Positions 1 to 10,999 are shown, counted from the stretch's first letter. The stretch is DNA of 49,403 bases from Symbiodinium natans (GCA_905221605.1 CAJNDS010000189.1:152501-201903), one strand, 5' to 3'. The notes: generated by a model not told the origin, from the sequence alone. Numbers and translations: made by a program.

Positions 1-929
1 ATAGGTTCAAGAATATCCAATAAATGAAACCACCAACAGTGCAGGAATTATGAAATCTGGCATGAAAGTTAACAAAACTTCGACAGTTTGATTTTGATAT
101 ATTTTGATAGTTCCCCACTTTTTGCCACTTAAGTCATGTTAATGGCATTTCCTCCTCACGAGGCATCTCAGGGAACCCCGAAAGTCTGTGTCGATGACTC
201 GACGCTGCTGCAAGTTGACTCGTCGAGGAATCGGAGTGGCGCACACAGGCCCCCCGCCGCGGCGGTGGGGCTCCCAGTCATCTTGTCTGCGGAAATGCGG
301 GCCGTACATTGTAAGGCCAGTCGCGACGCCTTGTATGCGTGATGTATACGTGCAGATAGCAGAACACCGGCATCACAAGCTTATGCGAACAGTGCGATTA
401 TGCGCTACATGATGTACTTGGTGACGCAACTATGGACTTTCCACTTCTAAGCATTGTTTCGAGAAAACTGCATGGTTTGCCAAGCTTCATATGCATTTGA
501 ACTGAGGGTTGTGTGCTAAGGCGGCAAAGGAAATGGAAATGCGGGCGGTGAAGAGCAGAGGCCTACACCCCCGTGGAAGGCCAACAAGTGGCAGCCTCAT
601 GAGTGCGAACTGTGGGGACTGTGGAAGGGCCTTGTTGCAGCAAAGTCATGCAACAAGAGCTGTGTCCCCCAGTGGCAACACCAAGGAAATGAGGTGGGAC
701 ACGCTGACACGCGCGATTTACAGCCGACTTCTCAACGTGAGCATTCAGTGGAGTTGGTCAGGTTTGATCAGTCGGTGGTAGTTTGGCGTTCATCGATGGT
801 GCATCAAAAAGGTTGCAGGAACGATGATTTACTCTGAACATCTGGAGTACATTGACATGTGGGGAATGCACTGAAGTACGCCGTTTGCACTGGCTGCAGT
901 ATGTCGCTGCCAGCTGTTGAGTTGATATC
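1..929. other. No supported gene
   Basis: Only short ORFs occur here, in competing frames, and none has a convincing splice context or protein-like composition. The first 130 bases are AT-rich. I see no RNA gene, no repeat array and no recognisable promoter motif. The stretch may be intergenic or intronic. Confidence 0.5.
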
Positions 930-1224
930 ATGTGCTCACAGGCTGGTTGCACTTCACCGAAATCTTCTGAGATGTTGTGCAGAGGCAGCAAGTGCTCAGT
1001 GCACGCGAGAGACCCAAGAGCCAAACAGCTGAGGTTTGGACAGGCAGTCATCGTAAACCTGCCGCTCCTCGGGATGAGAACTCTGGTCCCGGGCGCTCCG
1101 AAGCGCACTGCGAGGTTCTCTTTACCTAAGAAAGCCCAAATCCAGCGTCCAGCGCAACTAACCGCTTCACCCAGAGACTTCAATTTCCTTCCAGTGCCGC
1201 TCCGCAGACTTCCATTTGAGGTTG
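930..1224 (+). CDS. Candidate first exon, unknown protein
   Basis: An ATG-started frame of about 98 codons runs to a strong donor-like GTGAGT directly after base 1224 (phase 1). The predicted protein is basic and Cys-containing at the start and shows no domain I recognise. The opposite strand holds a 235-codon open frame over 758-1465 that begins at GTG, so the strand is not certain. I prefer plus because of the ATG plus the donor site. Confidence 0.3.
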
Positions 1225-1738
1225 GTGAGTAGAAGTGGACCAGGCAGAGCAACGTGCAACTGTACACTTCATATAGTTCAGTATGCTTGCGACGTGCCCT
1301 CCCATGCCACTGAGCGACAACACAAGCAGTTTCAATTCCGTGGGATATGCGAGGAGCATTGGCCTGTCCACCCATGCCTTGCTTCCAGCATGGTACCAAA
1401 ACCCTGCGAAATGCACTGCTGGTATCTGACAGCATTTGCCAAGCGATACTCCGGACCCTGAGCACTTGGATTTGAGTGCCTTTCGCAGCTCGATAGCCTC
1501 AAAGAGATTCGGCCCTGCGCGATGAGCAGAAACGTGTTGGGATTCTTATTAACTGTCAAGGTGGTGGTCGAGTGCTTTGGCAGAAATCTCTGCAGTATGC
1601 GTGCCTGGATGTGCCTGGATGCTCTTGAGGCCTGGCTTCAGGATTACAGTGATCATTGCAGTACTCTTTGAAGCGTTCTGCTGCGCTATATCGGCTCGAG
1701 GCCTATCATGCATGTGAAGGCTAGGTGGCTAACTCCAA
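1225..1738. other. No supported gene
   Basis: No convincing ORF is seen. A small local duplication (TGCCTGGATG twice near 1603-1622) is the only visible structure. Confidence 0.45.
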
Positions 1739-2294
1739 ATGCTAGGCCAGCCTAGGTTGCCAAGCATCTCACAACTGCAAGGGAAGCGGGAGTCAATCGT
1801 AGGTCTCCTGGTCTCCCCGCACGCCGGTCTCCCCACACGCCTTGCCGGCATCATGCCCTCCCAAAAGCGGCCGGCATCGTCAAATGGCAAAGTGCAGCGG
1901 ACCAGAAGCTCACGGGCAGCTGTTCCAAAGGCAGTTGCATCAAGGACTGCATCGAAGACCGCGCCGAAGACCGCGCAGTCGCAGAAAGCTACATCAAAGG
2001 CAAAGAGGCCGTTGATTAGTGCATCCCACGCAAGCGGGTCCCAACATCCACGGACAAGCGGCCAATTGCCATGGCCTCAGCACATCTCATCATTCTCGAC
2101 AGCGCCACAGACGGAAATAATGAGAGTCTGAATGTGTCATGGCAAAAAGCTTTGCAACAGGGAGTACAGAGTTTGAACCCCGAGAGTTCTGGCAGACCAA
2201 GAGTCGTGCCCTAATCGCCCGAGCCTTTTCATCTGCCGAGATCCTTGAAGAAGTTGGGCCTGGACATCAAGTCCTTCAAGGCAACTTGGAGTAG
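1739..2294 (+). pseudogene. Possible frameshifted gene for a basic protein
   Basis: Three protein-like frames follow one another on the plus strand. The first (1739-2131, ATG) includes a Lys/Arg/Ala/Ser/Thr-rich part from an internal ATG at 1853, like a nuclear or chromatin tail. The second runs from about 2017 to a stop near 2212 and contains the segment HLIILDSATDGNNESL. The third (2139-2294, ATG, 51 codons) contains EFEPREFWQTKSRALIARAF and ends at TAG. The overlaps suggest one decayed gene with indels, or small exons with unseen introns. No family is recognised. Confidence 0.3.
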
Positions 2295-2547
2295 TTGCAG
2301 TTGCCCAGATTGGTGGGAGGTGGTGACTGGTGAGTAGTCACAATAATTTGTGCTGTCAATACATCCAGTACTAAGGGCCTAACGACCAAGAACTGTAAGG
2401 AGCGTCAGTGCAACCGCTTATGACATCTTCTGACGGGTGGTAGTGCTTCGGACTCCTACGTAGAGGTCCAACAAGGATTTCCTGGAAAAGCTTCACTGGG
2501 TTTTGCAGCCTGCACGGGCAGGTCGCGACTTTTGGTTCTGGTACTTA

Positions 2548-2587
2548 AAGCCTCAAAGCCTCAAAGCCTCAAAGCCTCAAAGCCTAT
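2548..2587. repeat. 8-bp tandem repeat (AAAGCCTC)5
   Basis: Five consecutive copies of AAAGCCTC are visible, with the last copy changed at its end. It lies in a non-coding stretch. Confidence 0.9.
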
Positions 2588-2649
2588 GCTGTGCAGGAAC
2601 TCGGCCCCTTGGCCGCTGCTGGGCTGGAGGCATCTAGCATCTTCAAGAG

Positions 2650-3045
2650 ATGCAGAATCATCAAACTCGATTCTCAAGCCTGCCCGAGGCCAAGCGTAGC
2701 TGTCACCTGAAACCGCACGAGACCCGAGAAGATCATGCTACGACTCTTGCAAGTATTCAGGTGTCCAGGCTTGTGAGAGGCAAGAACTTTGGATTCTTCA
2801 CTAGCCTTGCTGTCAGGCTACCCGCCTTGCCCTACAAAGGGCATCAGAGTCTCTGGCCACCTGGACAGCTTGCGAATGCTTGTGGTGTACGATTGGAACA
2901 GAACGTGCAGATAGGTGCAAGTCGAAAGAAGTCAAAAGGCTCAGGCTTTCACACAGTGAATTCCAAATTCACTAGCGAGCTTGCACTACTGAATAGATGT
3001 CGTGCCTGCCCAGACGCGCAGACACAACCCAAGTCGATGTTTTGA
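2650..3045 (+). CDS. Candidate ORF, 131 aa, unknown
   Basis: An ATG-started frame of 131 codons ends in TGA. The protein is basic and polar, with no membrane segment and no motif I recognise. No clear splice signals bound it, and its length is only modestly above chance for this base composition. It may be a single-exon gene, part of one, or spurious. Confidence 0.25.
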   Translation: MQNHQTRFSSLPEAKRSCHLKPHETREDHATTLASIQVSRLVRGKNFGFFTSLAVRLPALPYKGHQSLWPPGQLANACGVRLEQNVQIGASRKKSKGSGFHTVNSKFTSELALLNRCRACPDAQTQPKSMF

Positions 3046-3849
3046 ATGTAGTCTTAGACATCGTTTGTTTCTTTCAAGCCAGGCAGGGCAAGGGCTAATG
3101 TGGTTTCCTTCTGAATTGTCCCCTGCGTGAGGCGAGCTGCAGGGTACCCATCTCTGGAGCTGCCGTTGAGCGCATGAGCAATTCCAAACTTCGAGCTCCT
3201 TGTCCAACGCATGCCAAAAGGGCTATGTTGTGTGGTCAGTGGAGGGGTAAATTAATGCCTTCAAACGCATGTTCTTACAATCTTCAGAATATAAGTGTAC
3301 TAGCACTGCACCATAACATCAGCTCAAGACCTGCGGGCAAAACTTGCCATGCAAGCCAAGCCGTCGCTCTTGTCGTCAGAGGTCATTGCGGTCGGCCACA
3401 ATGGCCGTATCCCTTCGGCAGAGGAGCCGCTCGAAGATGGCTATCCCACTGATCATGGGGACACTTGGCTGGACGCGGCCTAGATGCGCGCGTAGCCCAG
3501 ACTCTGCTGTGGATAGTGTCGGTTCAAAGGTGCAAGGGCGGTGCGCCCGTTTCTTTGCTTGTTTGTGACTCCCTAAGCTCACGCAGAGCGAACGTAGTGT
3601 CAAACAAGGACCGGCAGTCAAGTGTTTCAGATTCTGAGGGCTTCTGGACTGGGTCAGTAATGGTTGGGTCAGTAATGATGTACTCGGATCCGATGAACTC
3701 TTTTGGTCTTGCTTCAAGAAAGTTCACTCCTAAACCCCCAGCAGACCCTCCCTGTGCAGCGCACCGTAATGTAATGTTCTTCCTCCTTTAGTGTTGCCCC
3801 CCCCCCCTCCGCCCCCCTGAACAGTCGAGGCTGGATTTGCTTCTCTTTC
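3046..3849. other. No supported gene
   Basis: Several overlapping ORFs on both strands of similar quality cancel each other out. A short duplication, GGTCAGTAATG, occurs twice near 3653-3677, and a poly-C run with a few interruptions begins near 3797. Confidence 0.4.
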
Positions 3850-4112
3850 AACGGGCCGAGGGGTTTATACGATTTGAATAGGGAGGAGTCTAAATAAATT
3901 TAAACGGGATGAGCTTGTATGAATGTAAAAGGGATCCATAAGAATTGAAAAGGGATGAGTTTATATGAATTAAAAGGGTCCCTTATGAATTTAAAAGGGA
4001 TGAGTTTATATGAATTTAGAAGGGATCCAAAAGAATTTGCAAGGGATTCCCTTATATGAATTCAGAAGGGATCCGTAGGAATTCCAAAGGGATGCGTTTA
4101 TATCCATATGAT
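3850..4112. repeat. A-rich tandem repeat with two alternating half-units
   Basis: About nine to ten degenerate copies share the core AAGGGAT and end in GAATT. Two unit types alternate: about 24 bp (AAAAGGGATGAGTTTATATG plus AATT) and about 20 bp (AAAAGGGATCCATAAGAATT). Together they give a higher-order period near 44 bp. Stop codons occur in every frame, so it is non-coding. Confidence 0.8.
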
Positions 4113-4225
4113 TTTCCCAAATTCGGAGCCTCCGGGCTGGGGCTTGACATAAAACAGGATCCCGAATCAATGCCATTATTCGGGGCAGAGAGGGGCTCCT
4201 GGACCACCCCTTTGTCGGATTGAAC

Positions 4226-4271
4226 GAAACCAGTTTTTCAAATGGTTTCCTTAAAGGGAATTACTGGTTTC
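4226..4271. repeat. Inverted repeat GAAACCAGT / ACTGGTTTC
   Basis: Nine-base arms at 4226-4234 and 4263-4271 are perfect complements around a 28-base loop. It lies just after the A-rich tandem repeat. Its function is unknown; it could be the footprint of a mobile element or chance. Confidence 0.6.
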
Positions 4272-4410
4272 GGGCCTGTTGGAATGGATGAACACAGTTA
4301 GGGTGTCCTGAATAGCCCATCCAAATTGACCTCATACAGGGGGCCCCCACAAAAACAGGTAGTCAGACCCCTACAATGTGGACGTTCAGTTCGGCGGGCG
4401 ACAAAAACAA

Positions 4411-4458
4411 CCCTTCCCCCCCCCCCCCCCCCCCCCCCCTCCCCCCGGCCCCCCCCCA
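4411..4458. repeat. Poly-C tract
   Basis: An almost uninterrupted C run of more than 40 bases is followed by G-rich sequence at 4505-4590. Such tracts can form four-stranded structures and are prone to sequencing or assembly length errors. Confidence 0.9.
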
Positions 4459-4659
4459 CACGGTGCGTCTTTCGGACAGCTAAGCGGGTGGGAAAAAATG
4501 AAAACGTTTACTGCAGGGGGACCACAGGGGGGGGGCCCGGACCATGGTTGGGGCCGGCCGTTGGTTGAGGGTTTGGGGCATAGGGTTAGGGTGTCAGGGC
4601 TTGGCGAGTTTTTTTCGTGGTGTAAAACGAAGATGCGGGCAATGCCGCGTCCACAAGAT

Positions 4660-4953
4660 AAAGCAAACAGACATCCCCTTTGCATAGCATGCTTAGGAGG
4701 CGTGATACCTATACCCTACGCTGATGATTTAGCATCCCAAGCCTGCAAGGTATCCCCAAAGGCAAAGCAAATGCCACGGACCTGCCCAATAAGACTTGAG
4801 TCCGAAGGCTGCAAATGTGAAAGCGGCACAACTTTTGAACGCTTCCGGGTTCGAAAAGATAGGCCAAGACGACATCCCGCTTTGCGGCCGACGTGTTTTT
4901 ATAAAGCTTCAGGCTATCTTCTTGCTTCTCATCAGGTTAGCATGCATGGTTAA
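4660..4953 (+). pseudogene. Possible reverse-transcriptase remnant (YADD)
   Basis: The open frame contains IPIPYADDLA at about 4708-4734, which resembles the catalytic YxDD box of non-LTR retrotransposon reverse transcriptases, preceded by a hydrophobic stretch. In a neighbouring frame after the box, from 4799, there is NVKAAQLLNASG, which loosely resembles the K-S-E-x-x-x-F-N-x-S-G segment that follows YADD in LINE enzymes. That would need a frameshift. No endonuclease, other reverse-transcriptase blocks or 3' tail is seen. A chance match is possible. Confidence 0.25.
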
Positions 4954-5389
4954 TGAACACCATCCGACAGGGATGATCAACGCTCCGAGCCCCTGGCTCA
5001 GGAGACAGCTGCAATTCGAACAATTGCTGACGTGTCCGCTGTGAATTGGGGCAATGTGGTTTTCGCAACATCGCTCAGCCCCTGTGCGGCTTGCTCGCAG
5101 GCTGTGTAGCTTGAAAGATACTGAAAGAGAAGATTCTCAAGTGCTTTCATGAGCTCAATCAATCGATGACTGCACAGGAGCTCAGGAACTCCCTTAATCT
5201 GAGCTTTGCATTCCAGAGCCGGCTGCAGGTAATGTGCAGTTCAGCTTTGACATGGCTATGGAGCCTTGGACTGCGTGCCCGGGAAAGCACATAGATAAGG
5301 CTTTTGGTTCGTCCTACTTGTAGCAAGCTTCGGTTTTGCTGCGTTTGCAAAGGGCTTGGTGAATTGGGGGTGTTTGTCCCTGCCTGCAG

Positions 5390-5797
5390 CGATAGGACAT
5401 CTTGTCGTCGCAGAGAGCAGCAGCTTCAGCGGCGGCGCTGCCGCGCTAGCAACGTTGGAAGGGATGCAGATAGTGAACCTGTCGAATGCCCACGCACAGT
5501 GCATGATGAAGACTTTCGCCACTCGCTTCCCATGGGATTGGGCTGCAGACATTGGTGAGGTGCCACCCAACGACTTGGGGCTTAGCAAACGTTTGCAGAC
5601 TGAGAACTGGGAGCTGCGTCTCTTTGTGACCAAGATTGCAAAGGAGCTTGAGAAGCTCAAAAGCCTTGCTGCAGTCGTTGGTCCCACCGGGGATATCCTT
5701 GCATCAGCAGCCGATGAACGTGGTGAAAGCTGTGGCAACGAAACTCGTGCTGCAGTGATGCTCGCGATGGGCCGCGCTGGATCTGCGGCTAACCTGC
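5390..5797 (+). CDS. Candidate internal exon, helical protein
   Basis: The frame is open across 408 bases, from an acceptor CTGCCTGCAG at 5389 to a donor C|GTGAGT at 5798. The product has an Ala/Gly/Ser-rich start and then a charged segment with coiled-coil character (RLQTENWELRLF, then KIAKELEKLKSL), ending in a Gly/Ala-rich part. No family is recognised. A second possible donor (G|GTGAGG near 5554) could shorten it. Length, composition and splice signals together make it one of the better calls in the left half. Confidence 0.45.
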
Positions 5798-7263
5798 GTG
5801 AGTGCATCGTTTGTTTCATGGCGCTTCGGCAGGGTTTAAGAGTCTCAGTCTAAGGTACATGTCTCGTTAGTAGGAGGTGGCAGAATACAGACTTCAGGCA
5901 GGTGGTATTTGGTATGAGCTCCGACACTCTCAACCTTGTCAAGCCCAACATGCTGCAAACCAGAAAATCAAACCCAAACACAAATGCTGTGCGTACGCCC
6001 TAAACCCTGCTCGACTTCTTTGCACTGATCGTGGTGTCTATGCACCTTGCTGTTGCCTGTTGCAGGAGTCCCTTATGCCCCTCCCTTATCCCGATCGCTG
6101 GAATCCCCGCTTATTTCACAGGGGCCCACGGCGGAGCTCCAGGACTTCGGTCCCGTCGCGGTGGGAGCATGTGCCTCGTCATGTCAGAATGTGTGGGGTG
6201 TGAAATGGTGTGAAGCCTGTCAGAGGAGGCTGAACTTGTGTCGGAAGCCGTCACTGATACTCTAGTGTTGAGGTTCGCCTTCAGGCCGGCATGTTTCTAT
6301 GTGTCAAGCTCAGCTATCATCACATTGGCAGTTGGCGGATGCAGTGGATGCATGCACAGCGGGTTGTGGCGGGCTCTTCTGCAATCTTGGGCCGGTGCAA
6401 TGCCAAATCCTGCAAGCAGCATTTGAAGGCTTAACGGCCGGTAGCCAGTCCTTTCGGAAATCTTGAAAGATGTGGGGCAGGCCCCAGCTCCGATTTTCTG
6501 GGTGACCAAGTCGAAGCCGGAGATCTAGACCCAAGCCCACATTTCAGACGTCCACTTTTGTTGGACGTTTGGTCCAGTGCAGGTCAGCTCTTCCGACCAG
6601 CGCTGGTCGTCACCACAGCACCGGCGTCTGAGGAGCTTCAACAGGGACTGATGGCGCACAAGGCCTCCCTATCTCTCCCTGTGCATGTGGGGTGTTGGTT
6701 GAAGTGAAAGGGTCGTTTGCTCAAGGCTCACGGGCTTTGCGGCTGGGAGGACGATCGCACAAGAAATGTTTCGGAGCCTCGGCACCTGCCGACTCTGCTG
6801 TGAGCAGTTTGTGCAACAGTGCAAAGGCTGCAAAGGAAAAGAGAGGAGACCCAAGAAAAACGGAAGCAAAACAAGAACTTCTCATCACATGTAGTCGCCT
6901 CTTTGTGGGCAGAGAATGCTAAGTGCGACCTAGGTGGCGTTGGGTCGTAAAGTTGGATCTGCGAATCGTTGGCGAATCGCTGCAAACTGCTACTTGACAT
7001 GACCGCAAGGGCTCCAGCGCGATTTTCGCGACATCAAAGCAGGGCTATTCTGGATGTCGTTGCGTGTTGCGTGCAAATCCTATTTCTTTGCAACAGGGGT
7101 GTGAGAACAGGCGGTTGAGGGATGGGTTGGGTGACAGAGGCGAGCTTCAAGGAGGAGAACAAGCGAACAAAGGAGGAGTGGGTCAGACACAAACAAATGC
7201 GCAAAACGAATGTTGCCGGCACTTTAAGGGAAAGACAAAGGGAGAACTGTCGCAAAACGGCGT
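5798..7263. other. No supported gene
   Basis: Only short ORFs occur, without good splice context. It could be the intron downstream of the 5.39-5.80 kb exon, plus intergenic DNA. No repeats of note. Confidence 0.4.
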
Positions 7264-7450
7264 TGAGGTATGCAAACTCCCCCTGCCTTCGCTAACAATC
7301 GCCTAGCATTGTTGGGGTTCGCGAGCCTTCACGACAACAGGCCCTTTTGGCTTCGCGAAGGTTCGCAAACCTGCCTTGCCTTCGCAAACCTTTGCCCAAC
7401 CTTTCTGAGGTTCGCAAATCGCAAACCTTCGCCCTTTTTTCCGCCGGCCC
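7264..7450. repeat. Degenerate TTCGCAAACC repeats
   Basis: The decamer TTCGCAAACC and close variants (TTCGCGAAGG, TTCGCTAACA, TTCGCAAATC) recur at least eight times at irregular spacing. Both TTCGC and its complement GCGAA are present, so small hairpins are possible. Confidence 0.6.
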
Positions 7451-7686
7451 CGGACCTAGCGAGCACCTGTGGATCTGGCAGATGATGAATGGCAGACACC
7501 CAAGTTTCCCTGCGCATCAGGACTCTTTCAACGGGGCACAAAGCGAAATTTCAGACAGCACGTCCGAACTGCAACACGATGGTTTCGTAAAGCAATCGAA
7601 GCATTCACAAGACATGGAAAGGTCTAGGGGGTCAGGAGGGGTGTGTGGGTGTGTAGGGCAGCAGTCGAGTGCCTTGTGAAAAGGAG

Positions 7687-7709
7687 GTGTGTGTGTGTGT
7701 GTGTGTGTG
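7687..7709. repeat. (GT)n microsatellite
   Basis: A run of about eleven GT units sits just upstream of the splice acceptor used by the exon at 7721, within its polypyrimidine context. Confidence 0.9.
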
Positions 7710-7720
7710 ATTTTTTGCAG

Positions 7721-7984
7721 GTCACCAAATCTGCAGAAACCGAAGATTCACAGGGTTCATGGTGTGATATGAGAAGAACCAACTGGAACAAGCTCGCGTG
7801 CGATCTCTTTTCATTTTATGACTTAACCAACCTCTTGATCACGACACTGCCTGGAAAGGTACCAGTCAAGTGCTGCCCGGTTGTATCTTCGGCTGCAGAA
7901 ATCGCACGCCACGCGCCCGTTGAAAGCTGTTCTCATGTTCTCTCCAAAGATGTCCAAAGGCCTATAGGAGGCCTTGAGGTGTAG
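7721..7984 (+). CDS. Candidate last exon, unknown protein
   Basis: A strong acceptor (GATTTTTTGCAG|G) opens a frame of 87 codons ending in TAG. The product starts VTKSAETEDSQGSW and contains RRTNWNKLACDLFSFYDLTN, which looks like a folded, mixed-charge protein. The ORF extends upstream through the GT microsatellite, which argues that the true start is the acceptor. No family is recognised. Confidence 0.4.
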   Translation, partial: VTKSAETEDSQGSWCDMRRTNWNKLACDLFSFYDLTNLLITTLPGKVPVKCCPVVSSAAEIARHAPVESCSHVLSKDVQRPIGGLEV

Positions 7985-8948
7985 ATTGCTACCCTGCCCC
8001 ACCTCCAACTGGAGACGGCGGTCAGGACAAAGTGAATCTTGCAGGTGGTTGTTAATGCAAAGAAAATTGGGGTTTAGCCTTTAGTAGGGTTTGGCGCTAC
8101 ACAACTGCAACATTGGATGTAGCACATGCAATCAGAAGGCAAGAGGTACCTAAGATCTGCTTCGCATCCTCGAGACTGGACTTTCTGGTTGATGGGAAAG
8201 GAGGGACAGAAAAGCGCCACGCATACGGTTTCCACGAATCAAGAAGCCCAGACAATTTTTGCATCTTCTCGTGACGTGGCTAAGGAGAAGCCGGTCTTCT
8301 TGGAATGAGCTTGGTTGCCCTGTGCCGAGTTCATGTGTAGTTGTCTGATTGCTTGGCGCAAGCCCGAGTGAAAAGCTGTTTCTATTGTATATTACAGCAT
8401 CCCGTTTGACTCAATCTTGTACTGTCGTCTCAGTGCGATGCAGCGGAGTAAAGCAGAGCTTAAGGGGATGGGCCACTGCATGATGTAGCCGCTTTGAGGC
8501 CCAGGGCCTGGTTCGCTCATGATGTGCACCCCATCGATACCTCCACAAACTTGAATTACATCGCTTGGGGTCGTGTGGCCACAAGGTCCCCAAGCAGGTG
8601 CCCGACAACAGATGCAAAACGCAGCAAGAATGGGAGGCGAAGCCTTCCGAGAAGCTTCCCGATGGCCCCTGCGCAAGTCCCGTGAAGAGTTTTGGCTTCT
8701 CACACGCAGCAGGAAAGGATCCCGAGGCCCACGCCATCAACTAGGCACACGCACAACATTGGGCATGTGGCCACCTACAACTTGGAGGAGAACGTTTAGT
8801 CAAATCGTCGGGCCATGACAGAACAGACATTCTTTGCCCAGGTTTCACTTGAGCATGTATGATGCTATCCTTGACGCAGCTGTTGTCAGCTGTGTCTTCC
8901 ACATGTATTGCCTAGATCAACTCATGATTTCTTCAATTTCCTCGGCAC
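7985..8948. other. No supported gene
   Basis: Overlapping short ORFs on both strands (for example 8126-8308 plus, 8411-8740 minus) lack splice or motif support. No repeats. Confidence 0.4.
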
Positions 8949-9425
8949 TTGCAACGTTGCAGTCATGCTAGCAGTACCTCACAGCAGATCTTGAGACAGG
9001 TCGCAGACAATATTCTAGTTCTAGTTTTACAGTATCAGCACCGCCAAGTGCTAGTCAATGAAGTCAATGGAAAACCTGATTATTATGTCAGCCAACACAC
9101 CACCAGAATATTGTGCAACAAAATTGCGAATTGCGTACGATTGTTTCCAGTTGCAAGTCATGCCTTGGCAGCTGCCCGGCTGTGGATTGTTGTGGTTCTC
9201 CTTGTCGCCATGGTGGTGCCTCGGCAGCTGTCAAGATCAAGGGGTGTGCATATTGTGGAGTCGGAATGCCGCAATGGTAGAAGTGGCTGGCTTGTGCAAA
9301 TTTCGTTTCTCAGAACTACCCATGGCCTCGTTTTTCTCAAAGTGATGCGTGCGCCAACGACATGCAGTCCGCGGGACGAATGCTGCAGACGAGCTTTCCG
9401 TTTGATGTTGTCGGAATTTTGCTAA
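8949..9425 (+). CDS. Weak candidate ORF with one membrane segment
   Basis: A 158-codon frame without a convincing ATG contains one hydrophobic segment (ARLWIVVVLLVAMVV) flanked by basic residues, followed by a Cys/Arg-rich tail. A second frame starting with ATG at 9058 overlaps it and is about equally protein-like, so support is weak. No family is recognised. Confidence 0.2.
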   Translation: MQRCSHASSTSQQILRQVADNILVLVLQYQHRQVLVNEVNGKPDYYVSQHTTRILCNKIANCVRLFPVASHALAAARLWIVVVLLVAMVVPRQLSRSRGVHIVESECRNGRSGWLVQISFLRTTHGLVFLKVMRAPTTCSPRDECCRRAFRLMLSEFC

Positions 9426-9934
9426 GGTTTGATCTTAGAAGGCATGTGATGGTTTGCAACTGCATTTTTTCCAACTAGTAACTAGTATGTGGTGGGATGC
9501 TAGGGATTTCCCCCTTGGGCTTTCTCCCGGCCGAGAGTCTGAGCGCCCTTCCCAAGGAGGCAGGTGCAGTCGCAACCTTCGCAAGCTCAAGGGGCAACGT
9601 CGTCCACGTTCACTCTGGATGGCTTGGTTCTGTCACGGACAGACGACCAACTGAACGATCAGCCCATATACAAGTGACTTGGAAAGGAGGGGAAGCCGGG
9701 TGCAGAGTTGTTGGAACGGCCCCATCAGCATCCCTGGATTCTCAAGGTTGTTCGAGAGGGCGTTCTTCTCTGCAGTGCAATCGGCCGATTGTGAACATGC
9801 TGATGATGGGGGCCTGCAGTGCCGGGACATCAGAGGACTTTTCAGGGATGCCATGATGTGCTTGTTTGGAAGCATACGGTGTGTTTGTCGCTTAGAATGC
9901 TACTGTATGTCTACGTACTGCAGACCTTTGCGAT

Positions 9935-10150
9935 ATGCACCCTGTGACCATGTATCCAGACTGGACAGCCGTTCCAGAAAATGTCATGAGCATGTGGGAG
10001 CGGGAGCGGAACTTTTGCAATCAAAAAAGGGGCAAGGGCGCCGCAGGCGAGGCCGATCGATTCAGAGTTCGACAGATTGAGCTAGTGCCCACAAAACTCT
10101 TCTGCAATATTTGTTCCTCGGGTTCGGAGCTTTCGAAAGCGGAACTCTGA
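9935..10150 (+). CDS. Candidate ORF, 71 aa, unknown
   Basis: An ATG-started frame has charged, protein-like composition: it begins MHPVTMYPDWTAVPENVMS, has a Glu/Arg-rich WERERNFCNQ part, and a Cys pair CNIC near its end. It stops at TGA at 10148. It could be a terminal exon. A minus-strand candidate begins about 70 bases further on. Confidence 0.3.
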   Translation: MHPVTMYPDWTAVPENVMSMWERERNFCNQKRGKGAAGEADRFRVRQIELVPTKLFCNICSSGSELSKAEL

Positions 10151-10219
10151 AACCCACAACCTCTCAACCCCCTTTCGATCTTTACCAGTGCCTGCATGGT
10201 CTCTTCAGCATGTACTCAC

Positions 10220-10697
10220 TTTCTCGAATCACACCGAGGAGGCTTCGACCCCAAAAGATGGGATCAGCTGACGCAGCAGATGCGGAGACTCGTAGAGCAT
10301 GGGCAGACGGAGCTGAATTATTAGAGGCCAGCGTTATCTTCAGGACTTCCAAAGCATACACTGCCAATGCCATAGAGAGGTGGTGAAGTTTCATTTCATT
10401 GGTGATGCGGTTGTCTCTCTGTAAGTGGCTGCTAGTCTTTGCACCTGCCAAGGTACAACCACCCGTCCATAGCCCACGCACTTGCCATGTCTTTGTACTC
10501 CTGGTTCTGGTGGGAAGGGCCAGGCAACGATCGTGCCACTTGGAGTCCGTGATGCCCCTTTCTTGCCCTTTACCTTCCCATGTCCGTTTAATGGTTGACA
10601 CAGTACAGACCTGTAAGTATCTGTTAGCTGGTCTGGTTCCCCCCTTTTCAGATTCATGCGCCGGTTCTGGGGTTCTTGTTGTCCATTGCCCTTGCAT
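10220..10697 (-). CDS. Candidate first exon, unknown protein
   Basis: Read from an ATG at 10697, the minus-strand frame is open for 171 codons and meets a donor GTGAGT at 10219, giving an exon of 478 bases. The last part (LHHLSMALAVYALEVLKITL, then an Ala/Ser-rich linker and FWGRSLLGVIRE) looks helical and amphipathic. The amino-terminal part is polar and basic. No family is recognised. Plus-strand ORFs over the same bases look like shadows, although 10399-10611 plus ends at a GTAAGT. Confidence 0.35.
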
Positions 10698-10860
10698 CTT
10701 TCAGTCTCTGTTTGCAGTTTTGTGAGGTGAATGTCGTGACAGGCCGTTTGGCTTGCGATTTCTTTGCAGCATCGCTGAGCTTCAACAGCTGCATGGATCC
10801 CAGCCTTCCACTGCATCAGGGTAAAATGAGCAAGCGTTCAGGCCTTTGGCCCTTTTGCAG

Positions 10861-10999
10861 GTCATCCTTGCTGCCCCCAAGAACTGAACGCAGAAAAAGC
10901 TGCTCAAACATGGAGACCGCCAAGGGCGTAGACCCCGCATCGCAAATTGCCAGGTATCGATTTGGTTGGAGGAACATTCAGGAAATGAATGGAAACACA
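10861..10999 (+). CDS. Candidate internal exon
   Basis: An acceptor CCTTTTGCAG|G and a donor ACA|GTGAGA bound a 139-base frame. The product includes PRTERRKSCSNMETAKG and IARYRFGWRNIQEMN, basic and mixed-charge. The minus-strand ORF 10978-11211 overlaps its end and is also protein-like, so the strand is uncertain. Confidence 0.3.

Noticed and set aside
758-1465. 235-codon minus-strand ORF
   Set aside because: No ATG start, no recognised motif, and it competes with an ATG-to-GTGAGT frame on plus. Its length is only mildly unusual.
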